From positions 186,001-250,000 of the forward strand of contig JAFKKG010000014.1 of assembly GCA_017305715.1 (NCBI GenBank): a stretch of 64,000 nucleotides of DNA, written 5' to 3'. Below, one piece after another: positions 26,003 through 34,075 of the stretch. The position numbers were made by a program, and so were the translations under genes. Numbering within the stretch: position 1 is the stretch's first letter; each line of letters begins with the position of its first letter. The stretch comes from Hyphomicrobiales bacterium (GTDB taxonomy: Bacteria > Pseudomonadota > Alphaproteobacteria > Rhizobiales > Xanthobacteraceae). The notes under the pieces are model-generated. The model was not told the DNA's origin. It made no database searches and saw only the letters and a program-made list of their open reading frames with translations.

Positions 26003-27004
26003 ATGGCTGACGCAAAATATGACGTTCTCGGGATCGGCAACGCGATCTTCGACGTGCTGGTGCAGACCGACGAGGCCTTTCTCAGCCGCCACGGCATGAC
26101 CAAGGGCGGCATGGCGCTGATCGATGAGGCGCGCGCCACGGCGATCTACGCCGACATGGGCCCGGCCACCGAAATGTCCGGCGGTTCGGCCGCCAACACC
26201 ATCGTCGGCATCGCCAATCTCGGCGCGCGCGCGGCCTATGTCGGCAAGGTGCGCGACGACCAGATTGGCGGTCTCTATACCCATGACATCCGGGCCGCCG
26301 GTGTCGCGTTCGAAACCAAGGCAGCCATCGGCGGTCCCGCCACCGGCTGCTCCTACATCCTGGTAACGCCGGATGGCGAGCGCACCATGAACACCTATCT
26401 CGGTGCGGCGCAGGAATTGATGCCTGACGATATCGACGCGGCCGAGATCGCGGCCTCCAGCATCATCTATCTCGAAGGCTATCTGTGGGACCCGAAGAAC
26501 GCCAAGGAGGCCTTCGTCAAGGCGGCTGATATCGCGCATGGCGCCGGCCGGCAGGTCGCGCTGACGCTGTCGGATTCGTTCTGCGTCGATCGCTATCGCG
26601 ACGAGTTTCTCGACCTGATGCGCAAGGGCACCGTCGATCTGGTGTTTGCCAATGAATCTGAACTGCGCTCGCTGTACCAGACGTCGGACTTCGATACCGC
26701 GCTGAAACAGCTCCGCGCCGATACCAAACTCGGTGTCGTCACCCGCAGCGAGAAGGGCTGCGTGGTGGCGTCCAAAGACGGCGTCGTCGCCGTGCCGGCG
26801 TTCCCGATTCAGAAACTCGTCGACACGACCGGCGCCGGCGACCTGTTCGCCGCCGGCTTCCTGTTCGGCCTCGTGCGCAACGCCGGCTTCGAGGCCGCCG
26901 GTCGCCTCGGGGCGCTCGCGGCGGCCGAAGTGATCCAGCATATCGGGGCAAGGCCGCAGGTATCGCTGAAGGAACTGGCGAAGCAGCACGGGCTGCCGGT
27001 CTAG
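26003..27004 (+). CDS. Adenosine kinase-like PfkB family sugar kinase
   Basis: A 333-residue ribokinase/PfkB enzyme, most like alphaproteobacterial adenosine kinases that phosphorylate adenosine to AMP. Features are the N-terminal GIGNAIFDVLVQTDEAFLSR, the substrate loop EMSGGSAANTIVGIANLGAR, the DSFCVDRYRDEFLDLMRKG segment and the C-terminal PfkB signature VDTTGAGDLFAAGFLFGLVR, whose Asp in GAGD is the catalytic base. The start is the ATG at 26003 after GGTGAG. It appears monocistronic; downstream lies a long non-coding repeat region. Confidence 0.92.
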   Translation: MADAKYDVLGIGNAIFDVLVQTDEAFLSRHGMTKGGMALIDEARATAIYADMGPATEMSGGSAANTIVGIANLGARAAYVGKVRDDQIGGLYTHDIRAAGVAFETKAAIGGPATGCSYILVTPDGERTMNTYLGAAQELMPDDIDAAEIAASSIIYLEGYLWDPKNAKEAFVKAADIAHGAGRQVALTLSDSFCVDRYRDEFLDLMRKGTVDLVFANESELRSLYQTSDFDTALKQLRADTKLGVVTRSEKGCVVASKDGVVAVPAFPIQKLVDTTGAGDLFAAGFLFGLVRNAGFEAAGRLGALAAAEVIQHIGARPQVSLKELAKQHGLPV

Positions 27005-27548
27005 TTTCGTCGGGCTACGCTGTTATGTAGCTTCCGATTTACAGAAATAACTGTTGACGCCACCCCCGACTCACCGATACATCCTCCGCATCCCGTCCCA
27101 TTCAGAGGGGCGTTGGCCATCGTCACAACGAGGGACGGGTTGCGGTGGACGCTGATGTCACGGAGACGACCGTGGTGGACGCGTACGGCAAAGACGTGTG
27201 GTCCTGACGCCGCGTTGCTGGCGTCCATGCTCCTGGAGGCGTTCGACTTCCCAGGGCGCAACGGAGGCAAAAGAGCCGTTCTCCGGGGAGAGCACGTTAT
27301 AAGCCGTAAAGCCACTGCGCAGGGAATGTCGGATGTTCTCCGCTGCCCTGTATGCTCATGTGCGCATTTTTTAGTGCACATTGCACATGAGATCGCGGGT
27401 GCAGCGCGCATCCGGCATTCCCCGCGCCCTCTGTTCAGGCAAGGCGCGAAACCAAGTGGACAACTCGGGCGTCTTACGCCGCGGGAACGCGATGTCGTAT
27501 CGGTTATTTGAAATCTTGAATCACAAAAGCGTGCCATATCGGCGGACG
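27005..27548. repeat. Non-coding interspersed-repeat-like region after the kinase gene
   Basis: No convincing gene lies in this stretch. Open frames on both strands (27113-27511 plus; 27001-27597 minus) lack ribosome binding sites, show no family similarity and change composition along their length. From memory, much of the segment from about 27110 (GGTTGCGGTGGACGCTGATG, then CGTGGTCCTGACGCCGCG, then GTTCTCCGGGGAGAGCACG) resembles a sequence found in many copies in Bradyrhizobium genomes. I cannot check that here. The most structured part is the hairpin at 27317-27427, listed separately. Confidence 0.5.
27317..27427. ncRNA. Highly structured 111-nt hairpin, candidate non-coding RNA or palindromic repeat core
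   Basis: Nested inverted repeats: outer arms GCGCAGGGAATGTCGGATG (27317-27335) and CATCCGGCATTCCCCGCGC (27409-27427) pair at 17 of 19 positions. The middle CGCTGC (27341-27346) pairs with GCAGCG (27401-27406). The inner CTCATGTGC (27355-27363) pairs perfectly with GCACATGAG (27383-27391) around a 19-nt loop. This is far more pairing than expected by chance. Which strand, if any, is transcribed is not clear: the two imperfect pairs give one wobble on each strand. Confidence 0.4.
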
Positions 27549-27550
27549 GC

Positions 27551-27652
27551 TCCCTCCCCCCTTGCGGGGGAGGGCAGGGGAGAGGGGTAAGCCACACGCA
27601 CTGCCGTTGCCGCCACCCCTCTCCCTAGCCCTCCCCCGCAAGGGGGGAGGGA
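27551..27652. repeat. Inverted-repeat element of the TCCCTCCCCC...GGGGAGAGGGGT type
   Basis: Arm 1 (27551-27588) starts TCCCTCCCCCCTTGCGGGGG and ends GGGGAGAGGGGT; arm 2 (27615-27652) starts ACCCCTCTCCCTAGCC and ends GCAAGGGGGGAGGGA. The arms are near-perfect reverse complements with a 26-bp spacer. Each arm is itself a hairpin. The design matches the miniature element at 22636-22756 but the arm sequence is a different subfamily. It lies just after the acyl-CoA synthetase gene (minus strand). Confidence 0.8.
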
Positions 27653-27686
27653 ACGCAGCTCGTTATCGTCGCTGGCAGTGCCCACA

Positions 27687-29381
27687 TCACGCCGTCTTCG
27701 CCGCCTTCAGCCCCAGCTTCGCCTCGACCGTATCGCGCATGATGAATTTCTGAATCTTGCCCGTCACCGTCATCGGAAACTCGTCGACGAATTCGACATA
27801 GCGGGGGATCTTGTTGTGCGCGATCTGGCCCTGGCAGAAGGCGCGAACCTCGTCGGCCGTCAGCGTTTCGCCGGGCCTGACGCGAACCCAGGCGCACAGT
27901 TCCTCGCCATAGCGCTCGTCGGCAACGCCGAAAATCTGCACGTCCTGGATCTTTGGATGGCGAAACAGGAATTCCTCGATTTCGCGCGGATAAAGGTTCT
28001 CGCCGCCGCGGATCACCATGTCCTTGATGCGGCCGACGATGTTGCAATAGCCCTCGGCGTCGATGATCGCGATGTCGCCGGTGTGCATCCAGCCCTGTGC
28101 GTCGAGCACGTCCTTGGTTTTCTCGGCCTCGTCCCAATAGCCCAGCATGATGCTGTAGCCGCGGGTGCACAGTTCGCCGCGCATCCCGCGCGGCACGATG
28201 CGGCCTTCGAGGTCGACCACCTTGACCTCGACATGCGGATGGATCCGTCCGACCGTGGAGACGCGGCGTTCCAGCGGGTCATCGGTGGAGCTCTGGAACG
28301 AGACCGGGCTGGTTTCGGTCATGCCATAGGCGATCGTGACCTCGCCCATGTTCATCTCGCTGTTGACGCGCTTCATCACTTCGACCGGGCAGGGCGCGCC
28401 GGCCATGATGCCGGTGCGCAGCGATTTCAGGTCGAAACGCGCAAATTCCGGGTGATCGAGTTCGGCGATGAACATGGTCGGCACGCCGTAGAGCGCGGTG
28501 CATCGCTCCTTCTCGATGGTCTGCAGCGTCGCCAAGGGATCAAAGCCCTCGCCGGGATAAACCATCGTCGCACCCAGCGTCACCGCGGCGAGATTGCCCA
28601 TCACCATGCCGAAGCAATGATAGAGCGGCACCGGAATGCAGATGCGGTCCTGTTCGGTCAGGCGCATGGCGCGGCCGACGAAATAGCCGTTGTTGAGAAT
28701 ATTGTGGTGCGTCAGCGTGACGCCCTTGGGCGAGCCCGTGGTGCCGCTGGTGAATTGAATATTGACGGGATCGTCGAACTGCAGCGTCCTTGCCAACTCC
28801 GCGAGCGTCTCGTGGTGCCGCGGGCCGCCCATCCTGGCGACGTCCTCGAAAGCGATCGTGCCCGGCGATGGTGGTCCGCCGATCTGGATCACCGCGCGGA
28901 GCTGGGGCAATCGGGCCGCGTGCAACTCGCCCGGCGTCGATTTGGCAAGCTCCGGCAGCAGCGCGTTGATCATCTCCATGTAGTTCGAGGTCTTGAAGGC
29001 GGTTGCGGTCACGATCGCCGCGCAACCGACCTTGGCCAGCGCGAATTCGAGTTCGCTGAGGCGATAGGCCGGGTTGATGGTGACGAGGATGATGCCGGCT
29101 TTCGCGGCGGCAAACTGCGTCAGCGTCCATTCCGGGCGGTTGAGCGACCAGACGCCGATCCGCGCGCCGCGTTCGAGGCCAAGCGCGAGAAAGCCGGCTG
29201 CCAGCGCATCGACGCGCGCCGCAAATTCCCTCCACGTCCAGCGGACATGATGGCTAGGCGACACCAGCGCCTCGCGGCTACCCCAGCGCCGCACCGCAAG
29301 ATCGAGGCTTTGGCCGATGGTGTCGCCCAGCAGCGGTGCGTCGGAGGTGCCGCAAACGTAACTGGCTGCTGGTTCGGTCAA
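27687..29381 (-). CDS. AMP-binding acyl-CoA synthetase (FadD-like)
   Basis: A 564-residue adenylate-forming ligase that activates a carboxylic acid with ATP and joins it to CoA. The phosphate loop is [20 protein letters not shown], the A5 motif is [15 protein letters not shown], and the later motifs are [40 protein letters not shown] and the catalytic lysine near [15 protein letters not shown]. Length and motifs fit medium/long-chain acyl-CoA synthetases; the exact substrate is not readable. I chose the TTG at 29381 because GGAG lies seven bases upstream and the protein then starts TEPAASYV; the ATG at 29411 is an alternative. A class C-type serine hydrolase gene is 105 bp upstream on the same strand. 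Confidence 0.9.
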   Translation of the reverse strand: MTEPAASYVCGTSDAPLLGDTIGQSLDLAVRRWGSREALVSPSHHVRWTWREFAARVDALAAGFLALGLERGARIGVWSLNRPEWTLTQFAAAKAGIILVTINPAYRLSELEFALAKVGCAAIVTATAFKTSNYMEMINALLPELAKSTPGELHAARLPQLRAVIQIGGPPSPGTIAFEDVARMGGPRHHETLAELARTLQFDDPVNIQFTSGTTGSPKGVTLTHHNILNNGYFVGRAMRLTEQDRICIPVPLYHCFGMVMGNLAAVTLGATMVYPGEGFDPLATLQTIEKERCTALYGVPTMFIAELDHPEFARFDLKSLRTGIMAGAPCPVEVMKRVNSEMNMGEVTIAYGMTETSPVSFQSSTDDPLERRVSTVGRIHPHVEVKVVDLEGRIVPRGMRGELCTRGYSIMLGYWDEAEKTKDVLDAQGWMHTGDIAIIDAEGYCNIVGRIKDMVIRGGENLYPREIEEFLFRHPKIQDVQIFGVADERYGEELCAWVRVRPGETLTADEVRAFCQGQIAHNKIPRYVEFVDEFPMTVTGKIQKFIMRDTVEAKLGLKAAKTA

Positions 29382-29430
29382 ATCGGATCTCCAGGCATTG
29401 AGAGAAAGCATATACCGCAAACGGTGCCGT

Positions 29431-29455
29431 TCCCTCCCCCGCAAGGGGGGAGGGA
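29431..29455. repeat. Single hairpin copy of the TCCCTCCCCCGCAAGGGGGGAGGGA repeat
   Basis: A 25-bp near-perfect palindrome with arms TCCCTCCCCC and GGGGGGAGGGA around GCAA. It is the same hairpin that forms each arm of the element at 27551-27652, here as a lone copy upstream of the acyl-CoA synthetase gene. It could act as a transcript-end hairpin for the serine hydrolase gene, which stops at 29487 on the minus strand. Confidence 0.8.
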
Positions 29456-29486
29456 ACGGAGGGAGCGCTGCGTGAAGCGAGCGCGA

Positions 29487-30680
29487 TCACGCCGCCTTCT
29501 GGCCGCTGCCGGCATCGAGGCCGGCATAGATGCCGCGCTCGAAGGCTGCGAAGGCGTCGAGGCATTTGTGGTCGGCGAACGGAAACACCTGCATCAGGAT
29601 CACGCCCGAGATGTTGCGCACCGGGTCGATCCAGAAATAGGTGTTGGCAAGCCCGGCCCAGAACAGGCTGCCGGGGCTGCGGCCTTCCGGTGTCTTGGCG
29701 GTGTTGATCAGGAAGCTGAGCCCCCATTTCTTCACCATGCCGGGGAACAGGTCGACATCGTTGGTGTAGGCCGGCGCCACCGTGGTCATCTTGTCGACGT
29801 TGATGTCGCCGATGTTGTTCTGGCCCATCAACGCGACCGTCTCCGGCTTCAGCACCTGGTTGCCGTTGCCGCGGCCTTTGTTGAGAATCATCTGGGTGAA
29901 CTTGATGTAGTCGGGTGCCGTGCCGTAGAGGCCGCCGCCACCCATGTGGAATTCCGGATTCTGTTCGAGCTCGAACGGCATCGGCGCCAGCGAGCCGTCT
30001 TCGCCGCGGGCATGCGCGCCGACCAGGCGCTTGCGCTGGGAGTCGCCGATCTTGAAGCCGGTGTCGTTCATGCCGAGCGGCGCGAACATGTGGTCGCGCA
30101 GATAGGCGTCCAGCCGCTGGCCGCTCACCGCCTCGATCGCCTTGCCGACGAAATCGATATTGGTGCCGTATTCCCAGCGCGTGCCGGGGTCGCTCATGAC
30201 CGGTGTCTTCAAGGCGGCGTTGAGGCAGGAGATGATTCCGGGCGTGCCGGTCTTCTCCAGATACTTGCCGAGGTCGCCGTTCCACATGTCGTAGGCGAAG
30301 CCCGCGGTGTGGGTCATCAACTGGCGCAGCGTGATCGGGTTTTTGGCCGGACGCAGTTTCGGTTCGCCCTTGGCATCGAAGCCTTCCAGCACCTGTGGCG
30401 AGGCCAGATCGGGCAACAGCTTGCCGATCGGTTCATCGAGCTTGAGCTTGCCCTGCTCGACGAGCTGCATGCACGCCGCCGTGGTGACCGCCTTCGTCAT
30501 CGAAGCGATCCAGAACACGCTGTCGGTGGTCATGGCGTCGTCCTTGGCCAGGTCGCGCTTGCCGAACGCGCCCTGGTAGATCACCTCATTGCCGGTCGCC
30601 GCGACAGCGACCACGCCGGGGATCTCCTTCGCATCGGATCTCTGACGCAGGGACTGATCGATCTGAGCTTTGCTTTGCAT
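29487..30680 (-). CDS. Serine hydrolase, class C beta-lactamase-like fold
   Basis: A 397-residue beta-lactamase/esterase-family protein. The SxxK motif is WIASMTKAVTTAACMQLVE near residue 60, the YxN motif is RWEYGTNIDFVGKA near 170, and the C-terminal part (YFWIDPVRNISGVILMQVFP) probably supplies the third motif; a canonical KTG is not evident. No signal peptide is visible, so it is probably a cytoplasmic esterase (EstB or LovD-like) and not a resistance beta-lactamase. The ATG at 30680 follows a good GGGAGGTGACC site. It is upstream of the acyl-CoA synthetase gene on the same strand, so a joint role in acyl or ester metabolism is possible. Confidence 0.88.
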   Translation of the reverse strand: MQSKAQIDQSLRQRSDAKEIPGVVAVAATGNEVIYQGAFGKRDLAKDDAMTTDSVFWIASMTKAVTTAACMQLVEQGKLKLDEPIGKLLPDLASPQVLEGFDAKGEPKLRPAKNPITLRQLMTHTAGFAYDMWNGDLGKYLEKTGTPGIISCLNAALKTPVMSDPGTRWEYGTNIDFVGKAIEAVSGQRLDAYLRDHMFAPLGMNDTGFKIGDSQRKRLVGAHARGEDGSLAPMPFELEQNPEFHMGGGGLYGTAPDYIKFTQMILNKGRGNGNQVLKPETVALMGQNNIGDINVDKMTTVAPAYTNDVDLFPGMVKKWGLSFLINTAKTPEGRSPGSLFWAGLANTYFWIDPVRNISGVILMQVFPFADHKCLDAFAAFERGIYAGLDAGSGQKAA

Positions 30681-31020
30681 GGGTCACCTCCCGTTTGTTG
30701 TTATGGAGTGGTGCGATCTTCCTCCGGGCGATCCGATCCGGCAAGCGGTCGCGGCGCCTGGCCGGCGATGTCGCGTTCTCGTGATGGGCCGGCGTTCAAC
30801 GAGGCGGACGACACAAAACTGCAACACTCCGCCACAATTTGCGGCGGGCGGCGCGCGAGAGCGGTGACCGCCATGGGCATAAACGATAAGTTGATTCGAG
30901 AATCATTTCAGACCCCGAATTTTTACAGTAAGACATTCAGATTCCAGCGGAAATGCCGCCTCCGCGACTGGATGATTTGATGAAAATGGTTGCTATTTCC
31001 GCAAGCGCGAGGATGCCGCG
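30681..31020. other. Intergenic region between divergent genes
   Basis: A 340-bp gap between the serine hydrolase gene (minus) and a small hypothetical gene (plus). It must hold the two promoters. The part near 30890-30950 is noticeably A+T-rich (GATTCGAGAATCATTTCAGA, ATTTTTACAGTAAGACATTC) and contains the short palindrome GATTCGAGAATC at 30894-30905, a possible operator. I see no gene or larger repeat here. Confidence 0.4.
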
Positions 31021-31338
31021 ATGATCTCGACCTGGAGTGAATGGAAGCGTTATCCCCGCGCCGGACGCGGCGAGAATATCGAGGCGCCGATCAGCCCCGG
31101 TATCTATGAGGTCCGCATTGCCGGCACTGGCGCGCTGCACTCGTTCGGCGCGGTTGAAAATGTCGCGGTGGCGCTGGCGCAGCTGCAAGTCGGTTCCAAA
31201 TCCTGGTTCTCGCGCCGCGACACCAAATTGCCCGATCTCGAATACCGGACCTGCGCCACGTCGTCGCGGGCCGATGCCAAGGCGGCCGCGGAGCGCATGA
31301 TCGGCCGCCGCGAAACCTATATGAGCGGCGCCGCCTGA
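31021..31338 (+). CDS. Small hypothetical protein
   Basis: A 105-residue basic, soluble protein I do not recognise by name. It begins MISTWSEWKRYPRAGRGENI and has SPGIYEVRIAGTGALHSFGA, which looks like a beta-hairpin core, then a helix (VAVALAQLQVG), and SWFSRRDTKLPDLEYRTCAT before an alanine-rich helix with RMIGRRETYMSG. A GAGGATGCCGCG stretch precedes the ATG. It is upstream of gabD by 116 bp on the same strand but with its own likely promoter. Codon use looks native. Confidence 0.65.
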   Translation: MISTWSEWKRYPRAGRGENIEAPISPGIYEVRIAGTGALHSFGAVENVAVALAQLQVGSKSWFSRRDTKLPDLEYRTCATSSRADAKAAAERMIGRRETYMSGAA

Positions 31339-31454
31339 CGGCTCCGCGCAGGCCTTCAATATAGCTTGAGGCTGCTGCGCGTTTGCGGCCGGTGCATTGC
31401 TGGCGGATTGGGCCTATATTCGGATCAATACCCCAAAATCCGAGGAGTTACGCC

Positions 31455-32948
31455 ATGAACCCGCCCGTCGCCGCTCGCGCTTCGCAATCCGCGCCCTCCC
31501 TGCGCGACCGCCTGAAGGATCCCTCGCTGCTGCGCGAGCAGTGCTATATCGACGGCGCCTGGACCGGGAAGGCGTCAAAGCCGGTGACCAATCCGGTCAA
31601 TGGCGTCGAGCTTGCGAAAATACCGGTCCTGAGCACCACCGAGACGACGCAGGCCGTCGAAGCCGCCGAGCGCGCGTTTCCGGCGTGGGCCAAACTGACC
31701 GCAAAGGCGCGTTCCAACATCCTGCGCAAATGGTTCGACCTGATCATCGCCAACCGCGAGGATATCGCGCTGATCCTGACCTCCGAGCAAGGCAAGCCGC
31801 TGGCGGAAGCGCTCGGCGAGGTCGATATCGGCGCCGCCTATGTCGAATTTTTTGCGGAAGAAGCCCGCCGCGTCTATGGCGAAACCATTCCGACCCAGCG
31901 CGCGGATGCGCGTCTGCTCGCGATCAAGCAGCCGATCGGCGTCTGCGGCGCGATCACGCCGTGGAATTTCCCCTGCTCCATGATCACCCGGAAGGTCTCG
32001 CCGGCGCTGGCCGCGGGCTGCACCGTCGTGCTCAAGCCCGCCAATGAAACGCCGCTGACGGCGCTGGCGCTGGTCGCGCTCGCCGAAAAGGCCGGCGTGC
32101 CGAAGGGCGTGTTCAACATTCTGACCGGCAATTCCTCCGCGATCGGCAAGGTATTGTGCGAGCATCCCGCCGTGCGCTTCGTCGGCTTCACCGGATCGAC
32201 CGAAGTCGGCAAGATCCTGTACCAGCAGGCGGCCGTCGGCGTGAAGAAGCTCGGTCTCGAGCTCGGCGGCAACGCGCCGTTCGTGGTGTTCGATGACGCC
32301 GATATCGATGCCGCCGTCGAAGGCGCCATCGTCTCGAAGTTCCGCAACATGGGCCAGACCTGCGTCTGCGCCAACCGCATCTACGCCCAGGACAAGATCT
32401 ACGATGCGTTCGTCGAAAAGCTTTCGGCCAAGGTCGCGGCGATGAAGATCGGCGACGGTACGGAGCAGGGCGTCACGCAGGGCCCGCTGATCAACATGGA
32501 AGCGATCGACAAGGTCGAAAAGCACATCGCGGATGCGGTCAAGGGCGGCGCCAAGATCGTCACCGGCGGCAAGCGCCATGCGCTCGGCGGCAGCTTCTTC
32601 GAGCCGACGGTGCTCGCCAACGTCAAGCCCGACGCGCTGGTCGCGCATGAAGAGACGTTCGGACCGCTGGCGCCGGTGTTCCGCTTTAAGGACGAGGCCG
32701 ACGTGATCGCGATGTGCAACGCCTCGCCGTTCGGCCTGGCGTCGTATTTCTATTCGCGCGATCTCGGCCGGGTCTGGCGGGTCGCCGAAGCGCTGGAGTC
32801 CGGCATGGTCGGCGTCAACACCGGGCTGATCACCACCGAAGTCGCCCCCTTCGGCGGCGTCAAGGAGTCAGGCCTCGGCCGCGAAGGCTCGCATCACGGC
32901 ATGGAAGAATATGTTGAGATCAAATACGTGATGATGGCGGGGATTTGA
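31455..32948 (+). CDS. gabD: NAD(P)-dependent succinate-semialdehyde dehydrogenase
   Basis: A 497-residue aldehyde dehydrogenase of the succinate-semialdehyde/glutarate-semialdehyde group, oxidising the semialdehyde in GABA breakdown. Motifs: the cofactor region ITPWNFPCSMITRKVSPALA, the Rossmann-loop FVGFTGSTEVGKILYQQ, the catalytic glutamate in KKLGLELGGNAPFVVFDDAD and the catalytic cysteine in NMGQTCVCANRIYAQ near residue 302; the adjacent second Cys is typical of GabD. The C-terminus GLGREGSHHGMEEYVEIKYV is family-specific. The ATG at 31455 has GAGGAG upstream. No gabT is nearby. Confidence 0.94.
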   Translation: MNPPVAARASQSAPSLRDRLKDPSLLREQCYIDGAWTGKASKPVTNPVNGVELAKIPVLSTTETTQAVEAAERAFPAWAKLTAKARSNILRKWFDLIIANREDIALILTSEQGKPLAEALGEVDIGAAYVEFFAEEARRVYGETIPTQRADARLLAIKQPIGVCGAITPWNFPCSMITRKVSPALAAGCTVVLKPANETPLTALALVALAEKAGVPKGVFNILTGNSSAIGKVLCEHPAVRFVGFTGSTEVGKILYQQAAVGVKKLGLELGGNAPFVVFDDADIDAAVEGAIVSKFRNMGQTCVCANRIYAQDKIYDAFVEKLSAKVAAMKIGDGTEQGVTQGPLINMEAIDKVEKHIADAVKGGAKIVTGGKRHALGGSFFEPTVLANVKPDALVAHEETFGPLAPVFRFKDEADVIAMCNASPFGLASYFYSRDLGRVWRVAEALESGMVGVNTGLITTEVAPFGGVKESGLGREGSHHGMEEYVEIKYVMMAGI

Positions 32949-32951
32949 TCG

Positions 32952-32986
32952 CGTCGCCCCGGCGAACGCCGGGGCCCATAACCCGG
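32952..32986. repeat. Single copy of the CGTCGCCCCGGCGAACGCCGGGGCCCATA hairpin repeat
   Basis: A short hairpin (CCCCGGCG / CGCCGGGG) followed by CCCATA, right after gabD and before a convergent hydrolase gene. The same module begins the inverted-repeat elements at 39804 and 63410. It may serve as a transcript-end structure for gabD. Confidence 0.7.
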
Positions 32987-33014
32987 TCGCCTGTTGCAGG
33001 AGCGGGTGTGACGT

Positions 33015-34049
33015 TCAAAGCCCATCCAGAAACTGCTTCAGCCGCGGCGCCCATTTATGGGCGTCGAGGCCGGAGGCGGAATGGCCGAGTTCGCTGTCGA
33101 GCAGGAAATAATCGGCGTCGACGCCGGCGGCCTTCAGCCCCTGCATCACGCCGGGCGCGATATCGGGCGGAAACAGTTTATCCGTCCGCGACAGCACGAA
33201 CAGCACCTTCGATTTGATCTTGCCGAATTGCGCCGTCACATCGAAGCCGCGCAGCGCTTTCGCCAGGATGATCAGCGAATTGGCGTCGAAGCCGGAGGCC
33301 CAGCGCGCCGCCTCTTCGCGGATCGCGGCTTCGATGTGCGTGGGATCGGACATCGTCGCCTTCAGCCGGTCCTCGATGCCGTAGGTCTTCAGGGTGGCGA
33401 TGCGAATCTCGGTCATGGTCGCCTCGACGCCGCCGCGATCGTAATAATCGCCGCCGTTCCAGTTCGGGTCGTTCGACAGCGATGCGAGCAGCCGCGCGAC
33501 ATTCCCCTCGGACCGTTCGCGCGGCACCAGCGGCGAGGTGACGATGGCGGCGATGCCCTTCATCGCATCGGGATAGTTGACCGCCCATTGAAAGGCCTGG
33601 AACCCGCCATAGGACGGACCGACGATCGCAACCAGCCTGTCGATGCCGAGATGGTCGAGCAGCCGCCGCTGGGTGCCGACGATGTCGCTGACATTGATGT
33701 CAGGGAAGCGCGGGCCGTAGGGCTGGCCGGTGGTGGGGTCAATGCTGGCGGCATTGGTCGATCCGTAGGACGAACCCAGCATGTTCGGGCAGATCGCGAA
33801 ATAGCGGCGGGTATCCACCGCCTTGCCGGGACCCACCAGCTCGTTCCAGCTGCCTTCGCCGGTCGAGCCGCCGGGGTCGATCATCTGCGGGCCGCTGGTG
33901 TTGCCGTGCGTGATCAGCACAGCATTGCCGCGATCGGGCGCCAGCGTGCCGAGCGTCGCATAGCCGATGGTGACCTCGGGCAGCACGATGCCGCTCTGCA
34001 GGCGGTAGTTGCTGAAGGAGAATGTCTTCGTGCTGGATTGTCCGGTCAT
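33015..34049 (-). CDS. Alpha/beta hydrolase, homoserine O-acetyltransferase (MetX)-like
   Basis: A 344-residue alpha/beta-hydrolase-fold protein of the MetX-like group. It has the N-terminal GYATLGTLAPDRGNAVLITH and NTSGP oxyanion region, the nucleophile elbow VAIVGPSYGGFQAFQWAVNY (Ser in GPSYGG; true MetX usually has GGSMGG), an acid residue likely in LSRTDKLFPPD and the final His in LGHSASGLDAH. The altered elbow suggests a hydrolase or acyltransferase with a different substrate. The ATG at 34049 begins MTGQSSTKTFSFS. It lies 26 bp after the stop of the SulP gene on the same strand. Confidence 0.85.
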   Translation of the reverse strand: MTGQSSTKTFSFSNYRLQSGIVLPEVTIGYATLGTLAPDRGNAVLITHGNTSGPQMIDPGGSTGEGSWNELVGPGKAVDTRRYFAICPNMLGSSYGSTNAASIDPTTGQPYGPRFPDINVSDIVGTQRRLLDHLGIDRLVAIVGPSYGGFQAFQWAVNYPDAMKGIAAIVTSPLVPRERSEGNVARLLASLSNDPNWNGGDYYDRGGVEATMTEIRIATLKTYGIEDRLKATMSDPTHIEAAIREEAARWASGFDANSLIILAKALRGFDVTAQFGKIKSKVLFVLSRTDKLFPPDIAPGVMQGLKAAGVDADYFLLDSELGHSASGLDAHKWAPRLKQFLDGL

Positions 34050-34075
34050 GTCAAGATTCTCCCAATGAGGCCGGC

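Noticed and set aside
27113-27511. A 132-codon gene in the region after the adenosine kinase
   Set aside because: It crosses the nested hairpin, has no ribosome binding site, and changes composition along its length; a structured repeat explains it better.
29487-30680. An antibiotic-resistance beta-lactamase
   Set aside because: It has SxxK and YxN motifs but no visible signal peptide and no clear KTG, so a cytoplasmic esterase-type hydrolase is more likely.
27678-30980. A 1100-codon open frame on the plus strand
   Set aside because: It is antisense to the acyl-CoA synthetase and serine hydrolase genes, both with full family motifs; long antisense frames are expected in high-GC DNA. The translated sequence is His/Asp/Gly-rich noise.
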